Under the pieces are notes generated by a model. That model saw only the letters and a program-made list of their open reading frames with translations, did not search any database and was not told where the DNA came from. This document shows positions 42,532 through 50,478 of a DNA stretch of 64,000 bases, piece after piece. The stretch covers positions 94,707-158,706 of the forward strand of contig JBMNGF010000012.1 in the NCBI GenBank assembly GCA_050949745.1. Direction: 5' to 3'. Position 1 is the stretch's first letter. Every line of letters starts with the position of its first letter. Made by a program: the position numbers and the translations under genes. The DNA comes from Syntrophaceticus sp050949745 (lineage in GTDB: Bacteria; Bacillota; DSM-12270; Thermacetogeniales; Thermacetogeniaceae).

Positions 42532-42876
42532 TTATACCTTGTTATCGAAGAACAAGCCGATCATCTTGTGCAGATTTTCTGCCAGTTTTAGCATCTCTTC
42601 TGGAGGGATCTCTTTGATCACCTCATTTGTTTGGGGATCAATTACCTTTACGATCAGCTTGTTCGTCTCCTTGTGAATATGGAAGCTGAGGTCAAAGTTT
42701 ATGCTAAAGTTTTTTTCCTGCAACAAAGAGAAAGCAACTACGGGCTGCTGTTCTTCTGACCCGCTGCTGGGGTTATCTTCAGCAGCGGCTTTTTGTATTT
42801 TAGCTACATCTGCCTCTAGCTTTACCGGCTTAATATTGATTTCATCCTTAACTGAACTGCTGCCTTCAATTCGCAT
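42532..42876 (-). CDS. flaG: Flagellar protein FlaG
   Basis: 114 residues: an N-terminal low-complexity half and a C-terminal FlaG domain (NFDLSFHIHKETNKLIVKVIDPQTNEVIKEIPPEEMLKLAENL). FlaG influences filament length in other species; the mechanism is unclear. Lies between fliD and fliS in the same operon. Confidence 0.92.
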   Translation of the reverse strand: MRIEGSSSVKDEINIKPVKLEADVAKIQKAAAEDNPSSGSEEQQPVVAFSLLQEKNFSINFDLSFHIHKETNKLIVKVIDPQTNEVIKEIPPEEMLKLAENLHKMIGLFFDNKV

Positions 42877-42906
42877 CTTTTTTCCTCCTATTACAGGGAA
42901 CTGATC

Positions 42907-44478
42907 TTAACTGCCGCTGAACTGCTGTGTCAGCCACATGCTCTGGGTATTCATCCTGGCGATGGCCATTTCCATCGCTGTGAACTGCCTGTAGTAGCGA
43001 GCTTCCAAAACTTGTAAATGTCCTTCCGTTTTGGAAATGTTTTCATCAATGCCCCGCACCTTTTTGCTGATATAGCTGTCATCATAAAGGCTGCTGCCAG
43101 AACCCGCTCTGTCAGTGATCGGAGACATGGCAGCATCGATGGCGTTATACAGCTGTACCGCCAGACCCTGTTTGCTGCTGTCAGTGATTTCATTCCCAGA
43201 GGCACCTCTGGATTTGGTGAAAAGCTCCATAACAGCCTCAGGGTTGGAATGCAGGGCTTCTCTCAATCTGGTCTCATTAATATAAAGCTTCCCTTTATCC
43301 AGGTAAGAGCCTGTGGTGATACCGATCACACTCAGCTGATTGGCTGTAGTGGTGATCTGTTTTGAACCGTTGGAGACAGTGACCTTACCGGTCAAGCCGG
43401 AGACTACTGATGATAGGGCTGTGCGCATCGATGTTGCGGCTCTCTCTAGAAGAGTATCCCCCCTCAAGAGTCCGCTCCTGGCCTTCTCCTGCCACTGGTC
43501 GACCTGTTTGTCGGTCAGTTCACCCGAGGATATCTGCTCATCTGTGAGGGGTCTATAGTCTGGGTGGCGCTCTTCGGACAGTTTGTTATTTATGGTATCC
43601 AATAAAGTATTATATTTGTCAACTAAGTCCTTGATCTTATTGAACACGGCATCGATATCATGGCTGATGGTGATATCGACCGGGTTTGTTGTAGTTCCTT
43701 TCAGATTGTAGGTAACGCCATTCACTTTAAACTGATTGCTGTCAAAGGTGTAATCTATTCCATCTATACTGACCTGGGCATTAGTTCCTGAAACCTGTTT
43801 ACCCTCTGTACTGCTGGCACTGCAGAGGATAGTCATCAAGTTGCCACTTTGATCTTTACAACTGATACCATTTTCCGCTCCCAGCTTTGTTGAGGCCAGG
43901 TAGAAGCGGTTCAGGTTGTTATCCCAGGAGGCCTGTAGATTTAGTTCGCTTTTGTTGATCTGCTCGATCAGATCCTTTAAAGACTGTGTATCGGCATCAA
44001 GGGTGAACACCTTACTGGATGTGCCATCACCGATCTCTACAGTGAACTTTCCGTCCTCATCTGTAGTCAGGCCTTCCAGCATCTCACTTAAGGGTACAGT
44101 ATAGGCCCCTGTGGTGTCTACTTCAGACTCAGAGGCGATTAACGCTCCCCTGGCGAGGGATGTCACCTCAACAGTGTGAACAGCGTCGAGGGCTGTGGCT
44201 CCAGCCTCAGCAGTCACTGCACTGCTGGATGACTCTGCCTTTTTCAGCATAAAGGAGCCCTGAAGTTTGAGGTCAAAGACCGCATTTCTCATGTTGAGCA
44301 GTGCTGTGTTGATGGAGCGGTAATCCTCCTGCCGCCACTGCCAGATCTGCTTTTCCTGTTCCACAGAATCCAAACGCATCCTGTGAGCATTCATTAAATC
44401 CTTTACAATACCGTCTATATCCATACCGGAGGCCAATCCTGAGATCCGGTACATTGCAGATGGGTTGATACCTGCCAA
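42907..44478 (-). CDS. fliD: Flagellar filament cap protein FliD
   Basis: 523 residues. N-terminus RISGLASGMDIDGIVKDLMNAHRMRLDSVEQEKQIWQWRQEDYRSIN and C-terminus with YISKKVRGIDENISKTEGHLQVLEARYYRQFTAMEMAIARMNTQSMWLTQQF are classic FliD. It caps the growing filament. TTG start after GGGGGAGAG. First gene of the minus-strand fliD-flaG-fliS-fliT operon, behind a sigma-28 promoter at 44522-44548. Confidence 0.95.
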   Translation of the reverse strand: MAGINPSAMYRISGLASGMDIDGIVKDLMNAHRMRLDSVEQEKQIWQWRQEDYRSINTALLNMRNAVFDLKLQGSFMLKKAESSSSAVTAEAGATALDAVHTVEVTSLARGALIASESEVDTTGAYTVPLSEMLEGLTTDEDGKFTVEIGDGTSSKVFTLDADTQSLKDLIEQINKSELNLQASWDNNLNRFYLASTKLGAENGISCKDQSGNLMTILCSASSTEGKQVSGTNAQVSIDGIDYTFDSNQFKVNGVTYNLKGTTTNPVDITISHDIDAVFNKIKDLVDKYNTLLDTINNKLSEERHPDYRPLTDEQISSGELTDKQVDQWQEKARSGLLRGDTLLERAATSMRTALSSVVSGLTGKVTVSNGSKQITTTANQLSVIGITTGSYLDKGKLYINETRLREALHSNPEAVMELFTKSRGASGNEITDSSKQGLAVQLYNAIDAAMSPITDRAGSGSSLYDDSYISKKVRGIDENISKTEGHLQVLEARYYRQFTAMEMAIARMNTQSMWLTQQFSGS

Positions 44479-44521
44479 TGCTCTCCCCCATTTCCCACGA
44501 AACTATAATGTTCTAATATTA

Positions 44522-44548
44522 TTATCGGATGAATTAGGGGATACTTGA
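44522..44548 (-). promoter_or_regulatory. Sigma-28 promoter of fliD-flaG-fliS-fliT
   Basis: On the minus strand TCAA, 15-nt spacer, TCCGATAA: 7/8 match in the -10 box and 3/4 in the -35 box; about 45 nt before fliD. Confidence 0.65.
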
Positions 44549-44558
44549 GGGGCGGTTT

Positions 44559-44580
44559 GGTGGTTAGTGGTTGATGGTTG
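44559..44580 (+). repeat. Dispersed GGTGGTTAGTGGTTGATGGTTGG repeat
   Basis: A member of the GGTTAGTGG family upstream of the fliD promoter; it directly precedes the left GTGCCAGGCAC repeat of fliB. Confidence 0.55.
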
Positions 44581-44599
44581 GACAAAAAAGTAATAAGCG

Positions 44600-44662
44600 G
44601 TGCCAGGCACCATGATGAACGAATAGTGTAGGAATGGGGTTTATATGGATGGTGCCAGGCAC
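44600..44662 (+). repeat. Left ~60-bp direct repeat flanking fliB
   Basis: GTGCCAGGCAC at both ends (44600-44610, 44652-44662) encloses CATGATGAACGAATAGTGTA and a short variable part. A copy of about 90 percent identity in the same orientation lies on the other side of fliB at 46072-46131. Confidence 0.8.
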
Positions 44663-44666
44663 ATGG

Positions 44667-45902
44667 TTAATTCATGATCATGATGGTCATCCAGGCTATG
44701 CTTGTATAGCCATTCTTTTTTAGCAGGTCTAAGATTTTGTGCAGATAGGTTGAGTTATGCTCCACTGTTTTGGCAAATGACTGGATCAGTTTAATGACCA
44801 GTTCCTGGGTCAAACCTTTGTGAAAACCGGAAATTCCGATCAGATGGAGTTTTATCAGGGAGTAGTGCACAACCAGCATGATATAAGATTCATAAAGGTT
44901 TTCTTGATTAAAGGGAAACATGTTTTTGAATATATGGTTGACCAGGTAATTTTCTAGGATGTAGTGATGGTCATGCATAAAGGGCAGGTAATATCGCTCA
45001 AGGGCTTCTTGATAGTTCTTTCCGATCTCTTCTACCTCTGCTTGATCAGTATATTGAATGCCATGCAGAGATTCAGCAAAGCACTGAAGGTAGCGCTTGC
45101 TGCTTACTCCCATAGTGAAGCGCAGCTCAGCTAGTTCTTTTAAAAGTTCCATCTGAATGGTGTTTTGTGCGGGGATCGTTTTAAGGGTTTCTTTCAAACT
45201 ATCATTTTGTATCATATTGGTGTGTTTGGCGATTAAGCTGGGGATTTCATGTACCTGGCCAGCATCTACGTATTTTTGCAGTTTCTGATAAAAGATCCCC
45301 AGGATAATCAGCCTCTCTTCTAGAGAATAGTGCCTGTTCTGGAGTGTATCGATTGTAAAGATACGCAGCTGCCAGAAATAGCGCAAGGGCTTATTGGCTG
45401 ACTTCAAAGCATGGGCATCTATCCGTTTCTTGACCATATTTATTGTGGAAACAGGCTCAGAAACTTCATCAAACTCCATGATTTCAGGGTTCAATAAAGC
45501 AAGCCTTGCCGCTTCTGGGCAGGACACTGTAGCAGATTTCTCTAGGATGCCGTTCACTTCATTGGTGATACGGGGATATGTAGTGCAGACATTGGAAAGG
45601 TACTCCTCTCCCAACTCCAGCTGGATCTGGCAGAGGTGTTTTTCGGTTAAAAAGGGGCAGTTCCCATTATGGAGCTTGAATTTGGCATAATTCTCACTGT
45701 TCTGTTTTGAACGAATGCGTGATATATTTTTTTTCAATAAAGGTGAAAGCTCTGGGTGATGGGTAGACTTGTATTTTCTGTAGGTATCCTTGTCTATAAC
45801 TACCCACCAGCCGATACAACAGCTGTCTTCACACTCAGAGCCGATGCAGCTAAAGCTGTGCATATATTGGGGCACAAGCAGCGGACGCTGGTATTCTTTC
45901 AT
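44667..45902 (-). CDS. fliB: Flagellin lysine-N-methylase, FliB family
   Basis: 411 residues. The N-terminus carries the FliB cysteine cluster YMHSFSCIGSECEDSCCIGW (Cys19, 24, 28, 29), followed by NCPFLTEKHLCQIQLELGEEYLS and VCTTYPR; these cysteines are the hallmark of FliB. FliB methylates lysine side chains of flagellin, known from Salmonella. Here it is a lone gene between fliD and flagellin on the same strand, with no visible sigma-28 promoter, and it is bracketed by ~60-bp direct repeats, which suggests it may be a movable module. Length fits FliB. Confidence 0.88.
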   Translation of the reverse strand: MKEYQRPLLVPQYMHSFSCIGSECEDSCCIGWWVVIDKDTYRKYKSTHHPELSPLLKKNISRIRSKQNSENYAKFKLHNGNCPFLTEKHLCQIQLELGEEYLSNVCTTYPRITNEVNGILEKSATVSCPEAARLALLNPEIMEFDEVSEPVSTINMVKKRIDAHALKSANKPLRYFWQLRIFTIDTLQNRHYSLEERLIILGIFYQKLQKYVDAGQVHEIPSLIAKHTNMIQNDSLKETLKTIPAQNTIQMELLKELAELRFTMGVSSKRYLQCFAESLHGIQYTDQAEVEEIGKNYQEALERYYLPFMHDHHYILENYLVNHIFKNMFPFNQENLYESYIMLVVHYSLIKLHLIGISGFHKGLTQELVIKLIQSFAKTVEHNSTYLHKILDLLKKNGYTSIAWMTIMIMN

Positions 45903-46071
45903 TTAAGCATATCCTCCTGTTTGATTGATCAGCAGTTATCTGGATAAGATTTCTACGATTCTTTTAAGTTTGCTTTTTCTTATTATAAGGCTAAAAGGCA
46001 GCAGTTTGTCATATAATTTGCATAGTCTATTTTTTGTTTTATATTAAAATGGTGATTATATGAGTGTAAGC

Positions 46072-46131
46072 GTGCCAGGCACCATGAGGAACGAATAGTG
46101 TAGAATGGTGCTTATGGATGGTGCCAGGCAC
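46072..46131 (+). repeat. Right ~60-bp direct repeat flanking fliB
   Basis: GTGCCAGGCAC at both ends (46072-46082, 46121-46131) around CATGAGGAACGAATAGTGTA. Compared with the left copy it has a few substitutions and three small deletions. The two copies bracket only fliB. Confidence 0.8.
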
Positions 46132-46140
46132 GGAACTAAA

Positions 46141-46167
46141 AGAAGCCCTGGGAGCTCCAGGGCTTCT
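46141..46167 (-). terminator. Terminator of the flagellin gene
   Basis: AGAAGCCCTGG / CCAGGGCTTCT is a perfect 11-bp stem with a 5-nt loop, followed on the minus strand by TTTAGTT. It starts 20 nt after the fliC stop codon. Confidence 0.85.
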
Positions 46168-46186
46168 TGGTGTCAGCAGTATTAGA

Positions 46187-47356
46187 TTAACCGCCGAGCA
46201 GCTGCAGGACCATCTGGGGCTGCTGGTTGGCCTGTGCCAGCATAGCAGTTGATGCCTGCTGCAGGATGCTCATCTTGGTGAACTCCATCATCTCAGCAGC
46301 CATGTCCACATCTCGGATGCGGGATTCGGCAGATGAAAGGTTTTCAGAGGCTGTACCTAAGTTGTTGATGGTGTGTTCCAACCGGTTCTGGTAGGCACCT
46401 AGCTTAGAGCGTTCTGCAGATACACTTTCGATTGCAGCTTGAATAGTATCGATTGCCGCTGATGCACTTTCTTGTGAAGAAATGTCAATTCCTAGGTCTT
46501 CGTTGATTATTGCCGCTGTTACTGTTGTACTACCGGGAGCAACAGTTAGTTTTTCTGTTAAATCTGTACCATCAGCTGCTGTTGCTATAACCTTTCCTGT
46601 ACTATTTAAGGCATCCATAACATCCTGTTTCGTTGCTGTGACAGCGCCTGGGTCCTTACTATCACCTGCTGCTTGTGCCAGAGTTATGGTGATCGTATTT
46701 GTACCCTCATCAAAACTTGCAGTGGTTTCCGTTACCGCACCGGCATCTTTGTCACCCAAAGCAGTGTATGAAATTGTTATCTGAGTTTCAGTGTTGTTCT
46801 TCACTGAAAGCCCTGTTACACCAGTGACATCAACAGTTTCTGCTTCCGCACTAATTACCCCCAGGGCTTTGGCACTCATATCATTGATGCTCAATGTTAT
46901 ATCCTGCCCCTGATTGGCGCCGATGTGAAATGTGCCTTCATAACCTGCTAGCAATTTTTTTGTATTAAATTCAGTTGTTTGCGAAATTCTGGAGATCTCC
47001 TGTGCTAGCTGGTCTACCTCTTTTTGCAGCTCTGCACGGTCAGTATCATTATTAGTGTCATTTGCAGACTGCACAGCCAGTTCCCGCATACGCTGCAGGA
47101 TGCTGTGTGTTTCATTTAATGCACCTTCAGCTGTTTGGATCAGGGAGATGCCATCCTGTGCATTCTTTGCTGCCTGATCTAATCCGCGGATCTGCCCCCT
47201 CATCTTCTCACTGATGGCCAGGCCTGCAGCATCATCACCTGCACGGTTGATGCGCAGCCCTGAGGACAGCTTTTCCAGGGACTTGTTGCCTAATGTCTGG
47301 TTGGCGCTCAACTGCCTGTAGGTGTTGAGTGCAGCAATATTATGGTTGATTCTCAT
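46187..47356 (-). CDS. fliC: Flagellin
   Basis: 389 residues. The conserved D0/D1 N-terminus (MRINHNIAALNTYRQLSANQ... LSSGLRINRAGDDAAGLAISEKMRGQIRGLDQA) and C-terminus (RIRDVDMAAEMMEFTKMSILQQASTAMLAQANQQPQMVLQLL) flank a hypervariable centre rich in Thr/Ala/Asp (about 165-290), which forms the outer surface and may hold lysines for FliB methylation. SD AAGGAGG. Expressed from a sigma-28 promoter at 47473-47499 with a ~110-nt leader. Confidence 0.97.
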   Translation of the reverse strand: MRINHNIAALNTYRQLSANQTLGNKSLEKLSSGLRINRAGDDAAGLAISEKMRGQIRGLDQAAKNAQDGISLIQTAEGALNETHSILQRMRELAVQSANDTNNDTDRAELQKEVDQLAQEISRISQTTEFNTKKLLAGYEGTFHIGANQGQDITLSINDMSAKALGVISAEAETVDVTGVTGLSVKNNTETQITISYTALGDKDAGAVTETTASFDEGTNTITITLAQAAGDSKDPGAVTATKQDVMDALNSTGKVIATAADGTDLTEKLTVAPGSTTVTAAIINEDLGIDISSQESASAAIDTIQAAIESVSAERSKLGAYQNRLEHTINNLGTASENLSSAESRIRDVDMAAEMMEFTKMSILQQASTAMLAQANQQPQMVLQLLGG

Positions 47357-47470
47357 CCATTATACCTCCTTAGTGTGTTGCTTTTGAGCATCTGCTCAGC
47401 CAGGCAACCCCAGCAGCTAATTACCCGGGGTGAGCTGCTTAGGACCTGTCTGACTTTTCTTTCTTATTAT
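47357..47470 (-). promoter_or_regulatory. Flagellin mRNA leader with hairpins
   Basis: Between the predicted start and the fliC SD are two stems: AGCAGCT/AGCTGCT around a 14-nt GGGG-containing loop (47411-47438), and GAGCA-GATG-CTC type near 47386-47400. Leader hairpins in flagellin mRNAs are CsrA/FliW targets in Bacillus, but neither gene is in the window, so this is only suggestive. Confidence 0.35.
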
Positions 47471-47472
47471 TA

Positions 47473-47499
47473 TTATCGTCAGCAGCTTCAGGAACTTTA
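47473..47499 (-). promoter_or_regulatory. Sigma-28 promoter of flagellin
   Basis: On the minus strand TAAA (47496-47499), exactly 15 nt, GACGATAA (47473-47480): 7/8 match to GCCGATAA. Confidence 0.8.
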
Positions 47500-47886
47500 G
47501 GGTAATAAAACCATATTGAATACAGTTGACCTACAAAAACGACAACTAGGTATAAGTAATTCCGAAGCGGATAGTCTCCTGCCCCTGGATATCTCAGGCC
47601 TACATGCAGTATGTACAAGTACGTTTTAAAGCAGGTGAAGGATTGCCTTTTGGTCGCTGAAAGGGGATATAAAAGTATACAAATGAATTTAATTGCCCGG
47701 ATTTATATATTTAATCTTTTTAAATAGTCCTAAATTGTTGATCAATATAGATATAATGGTATATATTAGTGCTAAAGATCATTCCTGATATAATTGGCTA
47801 ATCACACCAATATGCGCAGCTTGTGAGTGAACACTGATTTTTTTTGCTGGCTGAAGATGGGGGAAGAAATTTGGAGGTGATGCTTC
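47500..47886 (+). other. Divergent intergenic region between fliC and fliM
   Basis: AT-rich, no ORF supported. It contains two TATAAT hexamers (near 47754 and 47792) that could be -10 boxes for fliM, but neither has a convincing -35 partner. GGAGGTGAT at 47873 is the fliM ribosome site. Confidence 0.4.
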
Positions 47887-48876
47887 TTGGGTGAGATCCT
47901 TTCACAGGAGGAAATCGATAATTTATTGGCGGCACTTACCTCAGGGGAAGTGACAACTGAGGAATTAGGAGAGGAAGAGAAAAGTGTGAAAAATTACGAT
48001 TTTCGGCACCCGAATAAGTTTTCCAAGGAGCAAATTAACTTTCTTGAACTGATTTATGACAATTATGCCCGGGCTATTGCCACTTTTCTCTCGGCAAAAC
48101 TGAGGATATCTGTTCAGATATCGGTCATGTCTATTGAGCAGGTGACCTATGGAGAGTTTACCAACTCTATATCTGATCCATCAATAATGGCTATTTATGA
48201 TATGAATCCTCTCCATGGTGATGGAATTATGGAAATTCAACCCTCTCTGGTTTTTTGTATGCTTGATCGCTTATTAGGAGGCTGTGGAGGGGGTGCTGTT
48301 GATGACCGTATCTTGACAGAGATCGAAAGAACGATCATCAAACAATTAATTCAACAGATGCTCGATATTTCCCGGGAGGCATGGGAAAATGTCATCGATA
48401 TGAAGCCCCGCGTAGAATTAATTGAATCCAACCCTCAGTTCGCACAGATTGTTTCCCCTTCAGAAATGGTTATTCTAATTTCTTTGACGGTAAGGTTTGC
48501 TGATACTGAGGGAACTTTCAATATTTGCCTGCCCTTTATCGTATTGGAGCCGGTCTTGGATAAAATGAGCGTTCACAACTGGTTTGCCAAAGGCAGTAGA
48601 GAGGAGGATCCCCGAGAGCAGCAACTCCTCGAGCAGCAGATCGAGTCTATGGTTGTACCGGTTACGGTTGTTCTGGGCAAGACATCTATTGCAGTAAGGG
48701 AACTGCTTGACCTTGAGGTTGGGGATGTTGTCCTCTTCGATCGCAAAACAGATGAGGATGTGGATGTCTATATTGACTCCTGCCGCAAGTTTACAGCAAA
48801 ACCGGGGAGGTGGAACAGCTATTTGGCCGTTCAAATAACTGATTTTGTGGAGAAAGGGGGAACATCTATTGAATGA
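47887..48876 (+). CDS. fliM: Flagellar motor switch protein FliM
   Basis: 329 residues. N-terminal CheY-P-binding peptide ILSQEEIDNLLAAL; the middle CheC-like domain KNYDFRHPNKFSKEQINFLELIYDNYAR with GDGIMEIQPSLVFCMLDRLLGG; C-terminal SpoA domain (VVPVTVVLGKTSIAVRELLDLEVGDVVLFD). TTG start after GGAGGTGAT. It overlaps fliY by 8 nt. Main C-ring subunit. Confidence 0.96.
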   Translation: MGEILSQEEIDNLLAALTSGEVTTEELGEEEKSVKNYDFRHPNKFSKEQINFLELIYDNYARAIATFLSAKLRISVQISVMSIEQVTYGEFTNSISDPSIMAIYDMNPLHGDGIMEIQPSLVFCMLDRLLGGCGGGAVDDRILTEIERTIIKQLIQQMLDISREAWENVIDMKPRVELIESNPQFAQIVSPSEMVILISLTVRFADTEGTFNICLPFIVLEPVLDKMSVHNWFAKGSREEDPREQQLLEQQIESMVVPVTVVLGKTSIAVRELLDLEVGDVVLFDRKTDEDVDVYIDSCRKFTAKPGRWNSYLAVQITDFVEKGGTSIE

Positions 48877-49918
48877 TCATAGTCTAAGCCAGGAGGAAAT
48901 CGATAATCTCCTTAAAGGGGAAAGTACAAAAGAGGGTATGCCCTTGACAGACCTGGAGCTGGACACTATAGGGGAATTATTTAATATTTCCATGGGCACC
49001 GCTGCTACGACTCTCAGTGATCTGATAGGAAAGAGAGTTGTAATTACCACCCCGCGCATTACCGCTATTACACTTTCTCAGCTGCAGAACGAACATCCTC
49101 TGCCCTATGTGGTTGTAGAGATCCAATATACGGAGGGGCTGGAGGGTAAAAATTTACTTGTGATCAATACCGTTGATGTAGCTGTGATCACCGATTTGAT
49201 GATGGGTGATGACGGCAAAGATCCTACTGAGCCACTGGATGAAATTGCTTTAAGCGCTATTGGTGAGGCCATGAATCAGATGATCGGTTCGGGAGCAACA
49301 TCGATTTCAACCTTGTTAAAGAAAAGGGTAAATATATCTCCTCCCTCTGTGCGGGTGCTGAATTTAGCAGAGGATCAGCTGGTCATCGATGAAGGCGGAG
49401 CAGAAGATGAGCAGTTGATCAAAGTGGTTTTCAGCATGTATATAGAGGATCTTGTGGAAAGTGAGATGATGCAGCTGATCCCTATCAGTTTTGCCAAACA
49501 AATCAGCGGCCATCTTCTTGCTGAAGTCATCAATGATAACAGCCAGGAACAGCTGGGCGATTCCCAAAAAAAACATAGCCAGGTTGGTTGTATGGGAGAT
49601 GGGAGCGAGGATGATTCTCAGTTTCTCACATCTATAGAAGAAAGGAATGAAGGGCCCAGCAGAGACAAATTATCGATGATTCTGGATGTTCCCTTGGAAA
49701 TGTTTGTGGAGTTGGGAAGAACCCAGAAAACAATCGGTGAAGTACTGCATTTGGGACGGGGAGCTATTGTTGAATTAGGCAAATCTGCAAATGAGCCTTT
49801 GGATATTTATGTTAATGGCAAAGTGATCGCCAAAGGAGAGATCGTGGCCATCGGTGATAATTATGGGGTTCGTATTACAGAAATATTGAATTCAGTGGAT
49901 AGAATAAACAATCTGTGA
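48869..49918 (+). CDS. fliY: Flagellar motor switch protein FliY (CheC-like + SpoA domains)
   Basis: 349 residues. N-terminal SLSQEEIDNLLKGE peptide; two CheC phosphatase-like repeats (LDTIGELFNISMGTAATTLSDLIGKRV and ALSAIGEAMNQMIGSGATSISTLL); C-terminal SpoA domain (LDVPLEMFVELGRTQKTIGEVLHLGRGAIVEL). In Bacillus FliY is both the FliN-equivalent and a CheY-P phosphatase. TTG 48869 chosen behind AAAGGGGG. Its SpoA domain is paralogous to that of FliN at 18089. Confidence 0.95.
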   Translation: MNDHSLSQEEIDNLLKGESTKEGMPLTDLELDTIGELFNISMGTAATTLSDLIGKRVVITTPRITAITLSQLQNEHPLPYVVVEIQYTEGLEGKNLLVINTVDVAVITDLMMGDDGKDPTEPLDEIALSAIGEAMNQMIGSGATSISTLLKKRVNISPPSVRVLNLAEDQLVIDEGGAEDEQLIKVVFSMYIEDLVESEMMQLIPISFAKQISGHLLAEVINDNSQEQLGDSQKKHSQVGCMGDGSEDDSQFLTSIEERNEGPSRDKLSMILDVPLEMFVELGRTQKTIGEVLHLGRGAIVELGKSANEPLDIYVNGKVIAKGEIVAIGDNYGVRITEILNSVDRINNL

Positions 49919-49960
49919 CAACCCCTTGAAATTAAAATTGATAAGTGAACGATACAGATA

Positions 49961-49992
49961 AAACATGGCAGCAGTCCTTGCTGCCATGTTTT
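49961..49992 (+). terminator. Terminator of fliM-fliY
   Basis: AAACATGGCAGCA (49961-49973), loop GTCCT, TGCTGCCATGTTT (49979-49991): 13 perfect base pairs and a short T run. Confidence 0.8.
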
Positions 49993-49995
49993 GGT

Positions 49996-50022
49996 TAAAG
50001 CATGTTTGATATCTGCCGATAA
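49996..50022 (+). promoter_or_regulatory. Sigma-28 promoter of the cheY-cheA-cheW-mcp-cheR-cheB operon
   Basis: TAAA (49996-49999), 15-nt spacer, GCCGATAA (50015-50022): a perfect match to the consensus. Leader to cheY about 85 nt. Confidence 0.9.
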
Positions 50023-50113
50023 ATATCGAAGGAAGGAGAATAGTATCCATTGTATTACAGCATGTTCCATTATTTTCAATATAAATATTCGGTCAAGGAG
50101 GAGTAGGGCATTA

Positions 50114-50467
50114 GTGAAAATACTTGTTGTTGATGACACAGCTTTTATGAGGATCAGGTTGCAAAAAATTTTGACTGCGGCAGGGCATGAGGTTATCCAG
50201 GCAGAGAATGCGGCTGCAGCACTCACTACCTACCAGGAGCAGAAGCCAGATCTGGTTACTATGGATATCACAATGCCGGATATAAATGGCATTAGGGCAA
50301 TTTCCCTTCTCAAGAAGATCGATCCAGGTGTAAAGGTTATTGTAATTTCAGCAATGGGGCAGAAGTCAATGGTAGGAGAGGCTATTAAAGCCGGAGCCAA
50401 AGATTTTATTGTTAAGCCTTTCGAACCGGAGCGCATCCTGGCAGCGGTGTCTAGGGCTGTAAGGTAG
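50114..50467 (+). CDS. cheY: Chemotaxis response regulator CheY
   Basis: 117-residue single receiver domain. VKILVVDDTAFMRIRLQKIL gives the acidic pair DD; the phospho-acceptor is the Asp in LVTMDITMPDINGI; the switch Thr/Ser is in VIVISAMGQKSMV and the Lys in DFIVKPFEPERIL. CheY-P binds the EIDxLL peptides of FliM/FliY. GTG 50114 is preceded by AAGGAGGAG; the open frame further upstream is leader. Confidence 0.95.
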   Translation: MKILVVDDTAFMRIRLQKILTAAGHEVIQAENAAAALTTYQEQKPDLVTMDITMPDINGIRAISLLKKIDPGVKVIVISAMGQKSMVGEAIKAGAKDFIVKPFEPERILAAVSRAVR

Positions 50468-50478
50468 AGCAGATATAG

